Positions 8,990 to 18,636 are shown, counted from the stretch's first letter. The stretch: 64,000 nucleotides of DNA from Hahella sp050299855 (GCA_050299855.1 JBNKWQ010000043.1:124001-188000); one strand, 5' to 3'. Notes: generated from the letters alone by a model not told the origin. Numbers and translations are program-made.

Positions 8990-9314
8990 GGTGTTTCTCC
9001 CAAGTATAATCGACGCTCGTGACAATCTACTGCAATGTTGCTCTCTGGCACTCATCACAGCTCAAAAGAGTGACTAAATATTGAGCTACAGAGTTCCTCC
9101 CCGCAGCCGAATCCGCCTAGTCTAGCATCTGAAATCAGGGCTGTGTATCCAGTCATACCACTAGAAGTCAGCTACCTGTCAATTTCAACCGCTCGATTGA
9201 TCACAATTCGCTCTCTTTCAATCAAATCAATTAGTGCAGGCTACCGGGACTTCTTTATCGAACCCAAGATAGGTATTCTTCTGGTTAAAATTACACTCTA
9301 AATAGATAACCCCT
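8990..9314. other. Intergenic region between divergent ppsA and ppsR
   Basis: This 325-bp region should contain the promoters of both ppsA and ppsR. Apart from the ppsA ribosome-binding site (GGGAGA on the minus strand, about 8997-9002) I see no promoter or operator that stands out. The part nearest ppsA is an open frame (8990-9058) that I judge not translated. Confidence 0.5.
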
Positions 9315-10133
9315 ATGAAAAGAACTGCATTTTTCGTGTCTGACGGCACTGGGATCACCGCTGAAGCCCTGGGGCAAAGTCTTCTGGCTCAGTTCGAAAA
9401 AATCGACTTTCAAAAAATTACTGTCCCCTACATCGATACTGTAGAAAAAGCCCGCTCACTAGTACTGCGAATAGACAGAGCCGCAGATTCAGACGATGGC
9501 AAACCTATCATTTTTGACACCATCGTCAACAGCGATGTACGCGCCGAATTGAGACGCAGCCGTGGCTACATGATCGATATTTTCGGCACCTTCCTTGAAC
9601 CGTTGGAACAGGAGCTGGGATCAAAATCCACCTATACAGTCGGTAAATCACACTCCATTGGCGCCAAGGCTTCCTACAATAGACGTATAGATGCCATGAA
9701 CTTCGCACTGGAAAACGACGATGGCGCCCGCACTCGTTATTACAGCAATGCCGACATCATTCTTGTCGGCGTATCACGTAGTGGCAAAACGCCAACCTGT
9801 ATCTACCTCGCTCTTCAATACGGTATCAAGGCTGCCAATTTCCCTCTCACCGAAGACGATATTCTCGATCAGCGGCTGCCTGAAGCTCTGCGAGCTCATC
9901 GGGAAAAGATTTTTGGCCTGACGATAGATCCTGAGCGCCTTTCGATAATACGCAACGAACGCAAACCGAATTCAAGATATTCGTCAATCAAACAATGCAA
10001 TTATGAGGTGGAAGAAGTCGAGTTAATGTACAAGCGTGAACGTATCTCGTATGTGAACTCGACTGACTATTCCGTCGAGGAAATTTCCACTCGGATAATG
10101 ATGGCGACCGGCATAGAACGAAAAATTGCCTAG
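9315..10133 (+). CDS. ppsR: PEP synthase regulatory protein (bifunctional kinase/pyrophosphorylase)
   Basis: The 272-residue protein belongs to the DUF299 family. It has the N-terminal FFVSDGTGITAEALG motif, a P-loop GVSRSGKT at residues 152-159, and the family's PLTEDDI and SRYSS segments. PpsR inactivates PpsA by ADP-dependent phosphorylation of a threonine next to the catalytic His and reactivates it by phosphate-dependent dephosphorylation. The divergent neighbour is ppsA, which fits. The start ATG at 9315 gives the normal length for the family (about 270). Confidence 0.95.
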   Translation: MKRTAFFVSDGTGITAEALGQSLLAQFEKIDFQKITVPYIDTVEKARSLVLRIDRAADSDDGKPIIFDTIVNSDVRAELRRSRGYMIDIFGTFLEPLEQELGSKSTYTVGKSHSIGAKASYNRRIDAMNFALENDDGARTRYYSNADIILVGVSRSGKTPTCIYLALQYGIKAANFPLTEDDILDQRLPEALRAHREKIFGLTIDPERLSIIRNERKPNSRYSSIKQCNYEVEEVELMYKRERISYVNSTDYSVEEISTRIMMATGIERKIA

Positions 10134-10186
10134 GTTGGCATTTTAGCATAACAAGTCGACAAACCGACTTGCATAGCAACCAACAT

Positions 10187-10219
10187 AAAAGGCCAGGGAT
10201 GATTGCCCCTGGCCTTTTA
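10187..10219. terminator. Bidirectional terminator between ppsR and the M16 peptidase gene
   Basis: The stem AAAAGGCCAGGG / CCCTGGCCTTTT separated by a short loop (GATGATTGC region) ends in T-runs on both strands and lies between two converging genes. Confidence 0.85.
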
Positions 10220-10288
10220 TGTTTTAGCAACTTCGCTTAACAACAGGAAGATTCGGAAGTATGGTTACTAGTGGCCTTATCTACCCGT

Positions 10289-13222
10289 CTAGAGCTTCTG
10301 AACTTCAAGCTTAAGCTTTTCAAATGTCTCTTTTGCGCTATCTCCTGCGACAATAGCCACACTGTGCGGTTTCTCCGCGAGATAAGTCGCTGCCACTCGT
10401 TGCAGGTCTGCCATGGTTACAGCCAGAATCCGCCGCCTGAACTGTTTGCGTTGACTGGCTGTCCGGCCAAAAAGCTCACTGTGATAAGCCGATTTAGCCT
10501 CACCTGCAGGTGAGCGTGGCTTATCGATACTGGAGACCACGCCTAAAATAGCCTGCTCCAGTTCTTCCATGTTGTGATCTGAATTAAGCATCCAGTCAAT
10601 GGACCCATCGAAGTCACTAAGGGTGCCTTCAATCCGGGGATCTCGGTATGAGTAGAATCGGAATATACCATTGGCGTTATCCTGGCTGGCACCACTGCCG
10701 TAGGCCCCCCCTTGCTCACGAATCGCCCGGTGAAGAAATCCGTTTCGCAAGTAATGTCCCAATACGGTCAGAGAGGCGGCATCTTCATGCTCTCCGGGAA
10801 CGGTAGCAAAGGCTTTAGCACAGAAGTTCACTTGGCTGTTGGTAACCCAGCCAACCTTAACATGCTCCCGGGTTTCAGGCAGATCAAGAGTCGACACAGA
10901 GGCGTTAGCCTTTTTGGCCTGCCAACCGGTAGAAATTGCGTTCTTCAAACCATCAAGATTAGCTGGTTCTGCTACTCCCAGATATTGAATAGGATTCACC
11001 ATGATTTTCTGGTGTAGCGACTGCAGCCGTGATCCCAGATCTTTAAGTGGATCAGGTTGTTGAATTGCCTTATCCAATTGCTTGATCCAGCGAATCCCCT
11101 CAAGCCCACTTGATTTATGGGATACCAGTGAACTCGGGCTTAATAAACTTGTCGCAGCAGCCATCGCCAGACCATGACCATTACTGGTTACGCCTTGCTC
11201 ACGCCTGGAAGCCAGCAATGCCACCAATTCACGTATACGCTCAAGTTCATCAAACCTTGGGTCGGTCAAAGTGACACGCATAAGATCTACCAGCGATTGC
11301 TGATTTCTCTGCAGTGCTTTACCCGATAACACAAGATATCCCTTACATAGCTGCTCGTTATCAACAGCCCCGCGAATTTCCCAATAAGAAGAAAGTCCGC
11401 CCGTGTATGCGGACTGCCGCTCCTGCATTTCGAGATAACTCTTATCACCAGCCCCTAATTCAGGCAGACAATAGGTCAGCAAAGGCAGTATCTGAAGCTC
11501 TTCTTCAGTAAGCTGCGGCAGTGGCACGATTGCCTGATGGTAGACAATACCATTGGTACCCTGCGCATAGGCTGTCAGACCCTGTATCTCGGAACCCTCT
11601 ACAGCTTCAGGAATATGAATATCAAGCGGCACATCATCCAGCCCCACCTTCGGCAGAATTTCTTCCGGATCCTTCTGATTTTGCCGCTCAAGTAGTGCAG
11701 ACGCCTGCGCAACAATAGCTGTTTTATCAGCATCACTGAGCTGTTGCTTGACACTTTCCAAATGGTTTCTGATAAACGCTTCCCGCTGATCTTCAAGATC
11801 TGTATCGGGTGCCATTACCAAGGTGACCCGGTGGCGATTATCAAGCAATAGTGTACGCGCCAGGGTCTTAATATATTCAGGATCCTGAATTTTCTCACGC
11901 AGCTTGGCGAGTACAGGACCGATATCCAAAACCTGGGCTGGGTTTTGCCCTTGCAACGCCGAAGTCATGGCTGTCAGAATCAACTGCAAACCATAAGGAT
12001 AAGAATCACCGGAAATTTCCCGCTGACTCAATTCCAATTGATGCAACACTGCCTCGACCTTGTCCTGAGGCATACCCTCCTCGGCCACGCTCCTCAATAC
12101 ACCTAAAACCAGTGACTCAAATGCAGCAGCATTTTCAGGCTCTGAGCCTTCGATACCACAGACAAAAGCCATTTCTTTGTACGAATCCTCAAGTCCACAC
12201 AGCCCGGAAGGTGAATGACCTAAATCTGTTGTTTCCAGCGCCTGCATCAAAGGCGAAGCGCTGTTCTCAAGCAACACATTGGTCAACAAATGAGCTTCTA
12301 GATTTTTTTCCAAATCAGCACTTTCACTCAACAACCAACCCATCACAATATGAGTTTTGTGCTCTGTTTCCTCACCGGATGATAAGGGATAGCTTTCCTG
12401 CACTTTAATCGGGGCAAAATAGCGTTTTTCGCTGGCCACCCAGGCTTTCTCGCCAGCACCATGAAACTGGGACAGAGCTTTCTCTTCTATTTCCTTCTGC
12501 AGGGTTTTGGCGTCAATATCTCCATAAGTCATAAACACCGCATTACTTGGGTGATAATGCTTTTTATAAAAAGCCTGCAATTGCTCGTAGCTGAGATCTG
12601 GGATGTGATCTGGTTCTCCGCCACTATTGAAGTGATAAGTAGACGAAGGATATAAATGCTTGGTCAGTGATGCCCATAGTTGAGACATAGGGGAACTCAT
12701 AGCCCCTTTCATCTCATTGTATACGACGCCTTTATATACCAATTCCGATTCTGGATTGCCCGGCTCGGCAAACTCCAGTCGATGGCCTTCCTGGGCAAAA
12801 TCCAGTTTATTGAGATTGGCAAAAAACACCGCATCCAGATAAACATCCAGCAGATTGAAAAAATCTTTACGGTTCTGACTGGCAAATGGATACGCCGTCC
12901 AGTCACTTGACGTAAAAGCATTCATGAAAGTATTCAAAGAACGCCTGGTCATCATGAAAAATGGATCTCTGACGGGATAGCGTTGGCTTCCACACAACGT
13001 TGTATGCTCGAGGATGTGAGCAACACCTGTAGAATCCGTCGGCACTGTTCTTAATGCCACCAGAAACACGTTCTCTTTCTGATCTGCATGAAGATGCAAG
13101 TGTTTCGCGCCGGTTTTAGGATGCAGGAATTCCTGCAACTCAACATGTAGCGCCTCTATAGGCGTACGGGAAACACATTCAAATGATGGAAAAGCTATAT
13201 TAAGCGGAAACTTCTGTGACAT
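10289..13222 (-). CDS. M16C family zinc metallopeptidase (PreP/Cym1-like)
   Basis: The 977-residue protein has the inverted zinc motif HILEH (residues 69-73, H-x-x-E-H) followed by the distal glutamate in YNEMKGAMSSP, and a second non-catalytic M16 half, as in presequence peptidase PreP. The segment TLCGSQRYPVRDPFF after the zinc motif is characteristic of the M16C subfamily. Such enzymes form a closed chamber that degrades short unfolded peptides. There is no signal peptide, so it is expected in the cytoplasm. It is transcribed alone, converging with ppsR across a strong terminator. Confidence 0.9.
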   Translation of the reverse strand: MSQKFPLNIAFPSFECVSRTPIEALHVELQEFLHPKTGAKHLHLHADQKENVFLVALRTVPTDSTGVAHILEHTTLCGSQRYPVRDPFFMMTRRSLNTFMNAFTSSDWTAYPFASQNRKDFFNLLDVYLDAVFFANLNKLDFAQEGHRLEFAEPGNPESELVYKGVVYNEMKGAMSSPMSQLWASLTKHLYPSSTYHFNSGGEPDHIPDLSYEQLQAFYKKHYHPSNAVFMTYGDIDAKTLQKEIEEKALSQFHGAGEKAWVASEKRYFAPIKVQESYPLSSGEETEHKTHIVMGWLLSESADLEKNLEAHLLTNVLLENSASPLMQALETTDLGHSPSGLCGLEDSYKEMAFVCGIEGSEPENAAAFESLVLGVLRSVAEEGMPQDKVEAVLHQLELSQREISGDSYPYGLQLILTAMTSALQGQNPAQVLDIGPVLAKLREKIQDPEYIKTLARTLLLDNRHRVTLVMAPDTDLEDQREAFIRNHLESVKQQLSDADKTAIVAQASALLERQNQKDPEEILPKVGLDDVPLDIHIPEAVEGSEIQGLTAYAQGTNGIVYHQAIVPLPQLTEEELQILPLLTYCLPELGAGDKSYLEMQERQSAYTGGLSSYWEIRGAVDNEQLCKGYLVLSGKALQRNQQSLVDLMRVTLTDPRFDELERIRELVALLASRREQGVTSNGHGLAMAAATSLLSPSSLVSHKSSGLEGIRWIKQLDKAIQQPDPLKDLGSRLQSLHQKIMVNPIQYLGVAEPANLDGLKNAISTGWQAKKANASVSTLDLPETREHVKVGWVTNSQVNFCAKAFATVPGEHEDAASLTVLGHYLRNGFLHRAIREQGGAYGSGASQDNANGIFRFYSYRDPRIEGTLSDFDGSIDWMLNSDHNMEELEQAILGVVSSIDKPRSPAGEAKSAYHSELFGRTASQRKQFRRRILAVTMADLQRVAATYLAEKPHSVAIVAGDSAKETFEKLKLEVQKL

Positions 13223-13335
13223 TAATCACCAACCAAAACCTTTAGTATATTAGGGGCTGAATCGTCGAATCTTCAGCCAGTGTATCAGATGAACAGGCTT
13301 ATCAGCATGCTGCTCAGCCTCCAACGTCATCGCTA

Positions 13336-13800
13336 TCAAACCGGGCGTTGCAAGTACCCATCAAAATTTGGTCGATCAGGCTGAAATGAAGAAAACAGAT
13401 CGGAGGTAATTAAGAAATCTGCCGTTGCTTCGTTGCTCGCTGTCGGCACATTCCACAATGTAGCAAGTCTCAATAACGCCTTAATATCAGGGTCATGCGA
13501 CATGGGCTCCAGGGGATCCCAGAAAAAAATCAGTAAATCTATTCTCCCTTCCGATATCAGCGCACCAATCTGCTGATCCCCTCCCAGAGGACCGCTATTG
13601 AAACAATGTACGCTTAGCCCACTTTTTTCAGATATCAGCTTTCCAGTGGTACCTGTCGCTGAAAGCCTGCATTGCACCAGTTTATCACGGTGAGTAACCA
13701 CCCAGTCACAGAGCTTTAATTTGCAGTTGTCATGAGCAATTAAGGCAACGTTTTTTATACCTTTTTTATCGCTACTGGCACTAACACCTTGATCTGTCAT
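13336..13800 (-). CDS. mgsA: Methylglyoxal synthase
   Basis: The 154-residue product contains the MgsA pattern: NVALIAHDNCK near the N-terminus, ATGTTGKLI (phosphate binding), the SGPLGGDQQIGALI loop with the catalytic Asp, FFWDPLEPMSHDPDIKALLR (a shortened quotation of the conserved helix: DPLEPMSHDPDIKALLR) and VPTASNEATADFL. It converts dihydroxyacetone phosphate to methylglyoxal, relieving sugar-phosphate stress. The frame is open to a TTG at 13833, but the ATG at 13800, preceded by GGATG, gives the family's usual length of about 152. Confidence 0.93.
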   Translation of the reverse strand: MTDQGVSASSDKKGIKNVALIAHDNCKLKLCDWVVTHRDKLVQCRLSATGTTGKLISEKSGLSVHCFNSGPLGGDQQIGALISEGRIDLLIFFWDPLEPMSHDPDIKALLRLATLWNVPTASNEATADFLITSDLFSSFQPDRPNFDGYLQRPV

Positions 13801-13881
13801 AAGGTTGCATCCATTATTTTCACCACTGCCCAACCAATAAAATCAAAAATTAAGCTAATTCACTGAGGCAAAACATACTAT

Positions 13882-14400
13882 ATGTCGTCAGATAACAGCA
13901 ATATGTCATCAGATAACAGCGATAAACCTACGTCAGAGCCTCTGGCAATACCAGCCTCCTTTGAAGAAAAACCTGTCAAAGGAGGTGTTGAAATAGAAGC
14001 CTATTGGATTGAACGGAAACGATACCTTCAGGCAATCAGAAAGATCCCTGAACTAAAAAAACGCTTTCTTAAGGCCATTCTCATTTACCTGCTACGTCGG
14101 TTCCTATGGTCTTTCACCTTCTTTCCCGTGTTCATTGCCTTCTGGGTGCCATTAGTGCTGAATAGGTTCAACCCGGTTGCGATGGTTCAGAACCTCCTAC
14201 CAAGCCTTCAGACCTTTGTGGACGCAAATCCTCAAAGCCAGGCTGCAACCATTGAAACCCTCTTTATCGCCTGGTTTTCAATTGGTTTTGCCTTCGCCGT
14301 TTTCGATTTTATTCTGACTCCTTTTAAAAGCCCCTATGAGTACGAAGCTGATGTCCATATGCGTGCCTGGGAAGAGCTTCATTTACGTAACAAAATGTAA
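13882..14400 (+). CDS. Hypothetical inner-membrane protein with two transmembrane helices
   Basis: I do not recognise this 172-residue protein. Its N-terminus is a tandem duplication (MSSDNSN then MSSDNSD, from a 21-bp near-perfect repeat), so the second ATG at 13903 is an equally good start. A basic segment (about residues 50-73) leads into a first hydrophobic helix (about 74-94, FLWSFTFFPVFIAFWVPLV) and a second one (about 127-150, LFIAWFSIGFAFAVFDFIL). The tail is acidic and hydrophilic with a YEYEAD segment. It sits alone between divergent mgsA and the MORN gene. Confidence 0.65.
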   Translation: MSSDNSNMSSDNSDKPTSEPLAIPASFEEKPVKGGVEIEAYWIERKRYLQAIRKIPELKKRFLKAILIYLLRRFLWSFTFFPVFIAFWVPLVLNRFNPVAMVQNLLPSLQTFVDANPQSQAATIETLFIAWFSIGFAFAVFDFILTPFKSPYEYEADVHMRAWEELHLRNKM

Positions 14401-14561
14401 CAACATCAACCATTTGGCGTGAGCTAATTCCATACATAGTGTGACCTCTTAAGCAAAACATTTAACCCACAGGTGATTTGGTTACATTCCTCTAAATTAC
14501 TGGTTAACATGGGTTACAATCTCACATTTGCACTGATAGTTACTTGATTCGGGTAGTTTGT

Positions 14562-15920
14562 ATGGTCGACCTGAGACCGCTTTTATTTCTCAATGCTTTG
14601 GCTCTGATGCTATTGCTAACCGCCGGGTTTGCGATGCACCAGCCGAATAGCTACGCCCCCTTAATTGCCGGCACCACTGCCCCCCCGAAAACTGAAGCCG
14701 CTTTGTCGGCTAAAGCTCAACCAGAGACTCCAGCCCCCGAGAAAGTTACCGAAAACCCGTTCAAAAACTTTCAGCCGGCAGAGGATATGCCTGAAGAAAG
14801 CGTTGAAGAGGCAATACTTTTTGTCGATCAACTACCACCTGAGCAGCAAATGCAGGCTTCTGGTCAGCAAGAAGCCGACCAATCAATGGATACATCCAAT
14901 CTGCCTGCGACCACGGAAGCAGCTAAAGCTACCCCTGAGGAAAACCCCGTGGTTGCGCCTGTGGTTCAACCTAAACCTGAGCCACCGGAAAAAGGCTCTC
15001 TATATGTACACTCCAATGTGGCAAATGATCGCGTCCAAATTAATGGCAAGAACTATGGTTCCAGCGCTGTTACTGTGGAATTAGCCGCCGGAGAGTATGA
15101 AGTTATTGTCTCAAAAGAAGGTTATAAAACCTGGCGTTCAACCGTTGATGTTGGTCGTGGCGACAGAAGGAGTCTGAGTGTAACACTGGATCGCATTACC
15201 ACAGTTCAGTACGAAAGTGGAGTCTGGAAACAAGGCGTGGTTACTGGGCAGGGTACTTATAACAGTGCAGATGGAACGGTCTACCGGGGAGATTTCCTGA
15301 ACAAGCTGTTCCATGGCCGCGGCCAGCTGGTTTTATCTAATGGCACAGAATATAGCGGTGAATGGCATGAAGGCCGCAAGCATGGACTGGGATCATTAAG
15401 TAAATCCAACGGCGACAACTATACTGGTGAATTCAGGAATGATGAGTTCAATGGCCAGGGAACGCTCACACTTGCAAACGGTGATATTTACAATGGCTAC
15501 TGGGTAGATGGCAAGCTGAATGGAGAAGGCACCTTCACCAGTAAAGACGGCACCTTGTATGTGGGTGGATTTTCCGAAAATCAGTATCACGGTAACGGCA
15601 GCTTAAGTTACCCTGACGGCACGCATTATGAGGGTGGCTTTGCCAATGGCGAGTTCCAGGGCAAAGGTGATCTTGTTTACGCCGATGGCAAAAAGTACTC
15701 AGGTCAGTTTTTTGAAGGCAGGTTCCATGGCCAGGGAGAGATGAAAAATCCCAATGGCAGCTCAATCAGTGGCACGTTCAAATTTGGTAAACCTTTTGGC
15801 ATGGCAACCCTGACCACTCCGGAAGGCGAAATTTTCACTGCAAGAAGTAGCGAGCCTGGTGTTTGCTATCGACTCAAGAGTTATCGAGCCACCCAGTGCC
15901 CTCCTTTGGAAGGCTGGTAA
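14562..15920 (+). CDS. PEGA and MORN-repeat membrane protein
   Basis: The 452-residue product begins with a membrane helix (LLFLNALALMLLLTAGFAM, about 8-26), then a Pro/Ala/Glu-rich linker to about residue 150, a PEGA domain (about 152-220, GSLYVHSN ... LDRI), and eight to nine MORN repeats (about 225-430), each with the Y-x-G-x-F/W ... G-x-G core, for example YRGDFLNKLFHGRGQL. MORN arrays bind lipids or act as scaffolds; PEGA domains occur in envelope surface proteins. A TTG at 14544 could also start the frame, but the ATG at 14562 is preferred. The gene is followed after 42 bp by a membrane-anchored response regulator on the same strand. Confidence 0.85.
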   Translation: MVDLRPLLFLNALALMLLLTAGFAMHQPNSYAPLIAGTTAPPKTEAALSAKAQPETPAPEKVTENPFKNFQPAEDMPEESVEEAILFVDQLPPEQQMQASGQQEADQSMDTSNLPATTEAAKATPEENPVVAPVVQPKPEPPEKGSLYVHSNVANDRVQINGKNYGSSAVTVELAAGEYEVIVSKEGYKTWRSTVDVGRGDRRSLSVTLDRITTVQYESGVWKQGVVTGQGTYNSADGTVYRGDFLNKLFHGRGQLVLSNGTEYSGEWHEGRKHGLGSLSKSNGDNYTGEFRNDEFNGQGTLTLANGDIYNGYWVDGKLNGEGTFTSKDGTLYVGGFSENQYHGNGSLSYPDGTHYEGGFANGEFQGKGDLVYADGKKYSGQFFEGRFHGQGEMKNPNGSSISGTFKFGKPFGMATLTTPEGEIFTARSSEPGVCYRLKSYRATQCPPLEGW

Positions 15921-15962
15921 GCTGGATACCTTGACCAAGCATATAGGTATTTGAGGTACACC

Positions 15963-17063
15963 ATGACGATTAAAAGTGCACTACTTGTTGATGATTCAAA
16001 GGTAGCCAGGTTTGCGTTAAGCAAACTGCTGGAGAATGTCAGCATGAATGTAGACATGGCCGGATCAGCAGAGGAAGCCCTGGATTATCTGGATAACAAT
16101 AATCCTCCGGACGTTATCTTCATGGATCATCTGATGCCTGGCATGAATGGTGTTGAAGCGACCAAAGCGATCAAATCGAATCCGCAGACCGCCGGCATTC
16201 CGATCATCATGTGTACTTCCAAAAAATCCAAAGAATTTGAAGATGCGGCGAGAAAATTCGGCATCTACAACATTCTAACGAAGCCACCACAGAACGACGG
16301 CCTTTCCAACATTCTCGATCAATTAAACCGTGATCTTGAACTGGGCACATTGCCCGACGAACCAATTGATCTAACCGCCCTGGACTTTACCTTCAGCGAC
16401 CATGATGTTGATGAGAATGATGAACCGGAAGTAGAAATGCCTAGAGAAGCCATACAAGACAATTTTCAGCCACAGGCTAACGGCAATATAGTCAACCTGC
16501 CTATTGAAATGATTGAGCAGGTGGCACGATCATCCGTAAAAACGACTCTCAACACACGCATGCATGAGTTGTTAAGCGATTTGTTTGATGAACAATATGC
16601 CCATCTAAAACGCCTGTCCGAGGACTTACAATCGCAACAGGAAGATCGCTTTAATGGGTTCGAGGAAAAGCTGGAAAGCCGGTTATCCACACTAAAAGAG
16701 GAAATAGCTGCGGAACTGGCTTTATCGATCAGTGATCAGCTAAGTGAAATTAAGAATGAAATCAAGTCTGGCTCGGGTAGCTCAGGCGCAGCAATGACCC
16801 AAGTTCAGCTTGACGAACTCAAAGATCATATGACAACAGTTCAGTCGATTGATACTGAGTTCTGGCAAACTCTTCAAGCTGAGGCTATTCAGCAGGCACA
16901 CGACATATCCAGAGAGACTGCCGAGGACATTGCCCAAAGGACCATTGAGCTTTACGCCCGTTCACAAAGATCTGCCAATAACAAGGCCTACATGATTGGC
17001 CTTTCCATCAGCATTGGTGTATTTGCAGCCGGCATTGCATTTATCTCTGGAATTTTTGGCTAA
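15963..17063 (+). CDS. Response regulator with coiled coil and C-terminal membrane anchor
   Basis: The 366-residue protein has an N-terminal receiver domain (acidic pair D10/D11, phosphoacceptor D55 in FMDHLMPGM, Thr/Ser region MCTS, and Lys107 in LTKPP). A long region of about 150-330 follows that is rich in predicted coiled coil, and then one hydrophobic helix at the very C-terminus (about 342-366, KAYMIGLSISIGVFAAGIA). There is no DNA-binding or enzymatic output domain. The ATG at 15963, six bases after GAGG, is preferred over an upstream TTG. A paralogue with the same layout lies at 31210-32886. The nearby PEGA-MORN gene upstream may be in the same operon. Confidence 0.85.
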   Translation: MTIKSALLVDDSKVARFALSKLLENVSMNVDMAGSAEEALDYLDNNNPPDVIFMDHLMPGMNGVEATKAIKSNPQTAGIPIIMCTSKKSKEFEDAARKFGIYNILTKPPQNDGLSNILDQLNRDLELGTLPDEPIDLTALDFTFSDHDVDENDEPEVEMPREAIQDNFQPQANGNIVNLPIEMIEQVARSSVKTTLNTRMHELLSDLFDEQYAHLKRLSEDLQSQQEDRFNGFEEKLESRLSTLKEEIAAELALSISDQLSEIKNEIKSGSGSSGAAMTQVQLDELKDHMTTVQSIDTEFWQTLQAEAIQQAHDISRETAEDIAQRTIELYARSQRSANNKAYMIGLSISIGVFAAGIAFISGIFG

Positions 17064-17074
17064 GTAATCTACTC

Positions 17075-17644
17075 ATGAGCAGGGCGGATTCGACGGCCAA
17101 GTGGTGGTCCCGCCCTATTACTGCAATCGCCAACCACTCGGCTGTCGCCATACTACTTAACCCGACACCCACTCCCTCGATTTTGATGGTAAAACGCGCC
17201 CACCGAACTGGAGATCCTTGGTCTGGCGATATGGCGTTTCCTGGTGGGCGCCAGGAACATAGTGACAAATCACACATTGCTACGGCCCTACGCGAGTTAC
17301 ACGAAGAGATCGGCGTTTTTATACAGTCACCACCCTTAATGCGATTATCGACACTATGGACCAAATCCCACAGCAGCTTCAGGCCTATGGCCATACACCC
17401 CTATATTTTTAAAACTCATAGGAAGTTCAGTTTTAAGTTATCTCACGAAGTGGATGAGGCTGTCTGGATACCTCTTGAAAGCTTTGAAACCAACCTGCGA
17501 AATCACTTTAACTGGAAGCTGCGCTTTGCCACCTACAGAATGCCCTGCTTCTATTATCAAAAGTATCGAATCTGGGGCCTTTCCCTAAAAATGATCGAGG
17601 AAATGCTATCCCTTGATTACTTTGCAAGCCAGTTGGGGAAGTAA
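17075..17644 (+). CDS. Nudix hydrolase, CoA-pyrophosphatase (NUDT7/NudL) type
   Basis: The 189-residue protein has the NUDT7/NudL-type signature: FPGGRQEHSD followed by ATALRELHEEIGV, matching the spacing of CoA diphosphatases in which the Nudix box is preceded by PGG. These enzymes cleave CoA and acyl-CoA to phosphopantetheine derivatives and 3',5'-ADP. It starts 11 bp after the response-regulator gene, suggesting cotranscription, although no functional link is apparent. The exact substrate cannot be fixed from sequence. Confidence 0.85.
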   Translation: MSRADSTAKWWSRPITAIANHSAVAILLNPTPTPSILMVKRAHRTGDPWSGDMAFPGGRQEHSDKSHIATALRELHEEIGVFIQSPPLMRLSTLWTKSHSSFRPMAIHPYIFKTHRKFSFKLSHEVDEAVWIPLESFETNLRNHFNWKLRFATYRMPCFYYQKYRIWGLSLKMIEEMLSLDYFASQLGK

Positions 17645-17723
17645 TAGTCTATAGCTCTTCATCTCTGTATACTTCGCGGGCCTGACTTGGGCTCATTTTA
17701 TTGAGGCATCTAATCGCATAGTT

Positions 17724-18575
17724 ATGAACCGCTTGTTTGTTGACCACCTGACTGTACTGGATTTTTCCTACCTGCATCCGCAAAGAGGAATTGTTGGGGA
17801 AAGCTGGATACTGGATATTGAGCTCTCCGGAAATCTGGACGAACAAGGCATGGTGTTCGATTTTGGCGATGTTAAGAAGGTACTTCGGGATGCAGCTGAA
17901 GATCTGATCGATCATAAGCTTGTCATCCCCGAGGACATTTATGGCCTTGAAGTAGCAGAGCAGAATGATCGAATTGAAATAGCCTGTGGACTCAGTTCCG
18001 GTAGCCGCGTTGAATGCAAAGCTCCCAGCAGCGCAATCACCATACTCCCGATCAGCGAAATCAGCATTGACGAAGTTCAGCCTCTGCTCAATCGGCACCT
18101 GAAGTCAGTAGTGCCCAAAAACGTTAAGTCAGTTAAGGTCACTTTACGCGAAGAACTGATTCAAGGTGCCTACTATCACTACACTCATGGACTCAAGAAA
18201 CATAACGGCAACTGCCAGCGTATTGCCCATGGCCATAGATCCAAGCTGGAAATCTTTACCGATGGTCAGCGAAGCCAGCTCACAGAATATCAGTGGGCGA
18301 AAAAGTGGAAAGACGTCTATATAGGCAGCGTGGGCGATGTAGTCAATGAAGAATCTGTACAGGGAATTCCTCATGTACGCTTCCGCTACGAAGCACAGCA
18401 AGGCATGTTTGAGCTATTGGTCCCCAAGCAATCCACCTATCTGATCAGCACAGACACCACTGTTGAGTGGATTGCGGAACATATTGCACAAACCCTGAAG
18501 CAGCAAAGGCCACAAAATATATTTCTGGTTCGCTGCTATGAAGGCGTCAAAAAAGGCGCTATTGCAGAACGTTAA
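17724..18575 (+). CDS. Two-repeat 6-pyruvoyl-tetrahydropterin synthase (QueD-like) protein
   Basis: The 283-residue protein looks like two PTPS/QueD repeats in one chain. The first half has the QueD segment GMVFDFGDVKKVL followed by LIDHKLV (about residues 43-75), but the expected HGH zinc motif there reads VGESW. The second half carries the zinc ligands (HGLKKHNGNCQ with HGHRSKLEI, about 153-178) but no GMVxDF motif. Metal binding therefore seems confined to the second repeat. QueD makes 6-carboxytetrahydropterin for queuosine synthesis; whether this version does is uncertain. No other queuosine gene is in the window. It follows the Nudix gene after 79 bp. Confidence 0.75.
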   Translation: MNRLFVDHLTVLDFSYLHPQRGIVGESWILDIELSGNLDEQGMVFDFGDVKKVLRDAAEDLIDHKLVIPEDIYGLEVAEQNDRIEIACGLSSGSRVECKAPSSAITILPISEISIDEVQPLLNRHLKSVVPKNVKSVKVTLREELIQGAYYHYTHGLKKHNGNCQRIAHGHRSKLEIFTDGQRSQLTEYQWAKKWKDVYIGSVGDVVNEESVQGIPHVRFRYEAQQGMFELLVPKQSTYLISTDTTVEWIAEHIAQTLKQQRPQNIFLVRCYEGVKKGAIAER

Positions 18576-18636
18576 CACCCACCTTTTTAATCAATTTTTA
18601 CTCCTGCGGCATACAGCATCCGAGAGCTACCCCATG

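Noticed and set aside
8990..9058. 23-codon N-terminal extension of ppsA
   Set aside because: The sequence does not resemble known PpsA starts, and a TTG with GGGAGA seven bases upstream gives the normal length.
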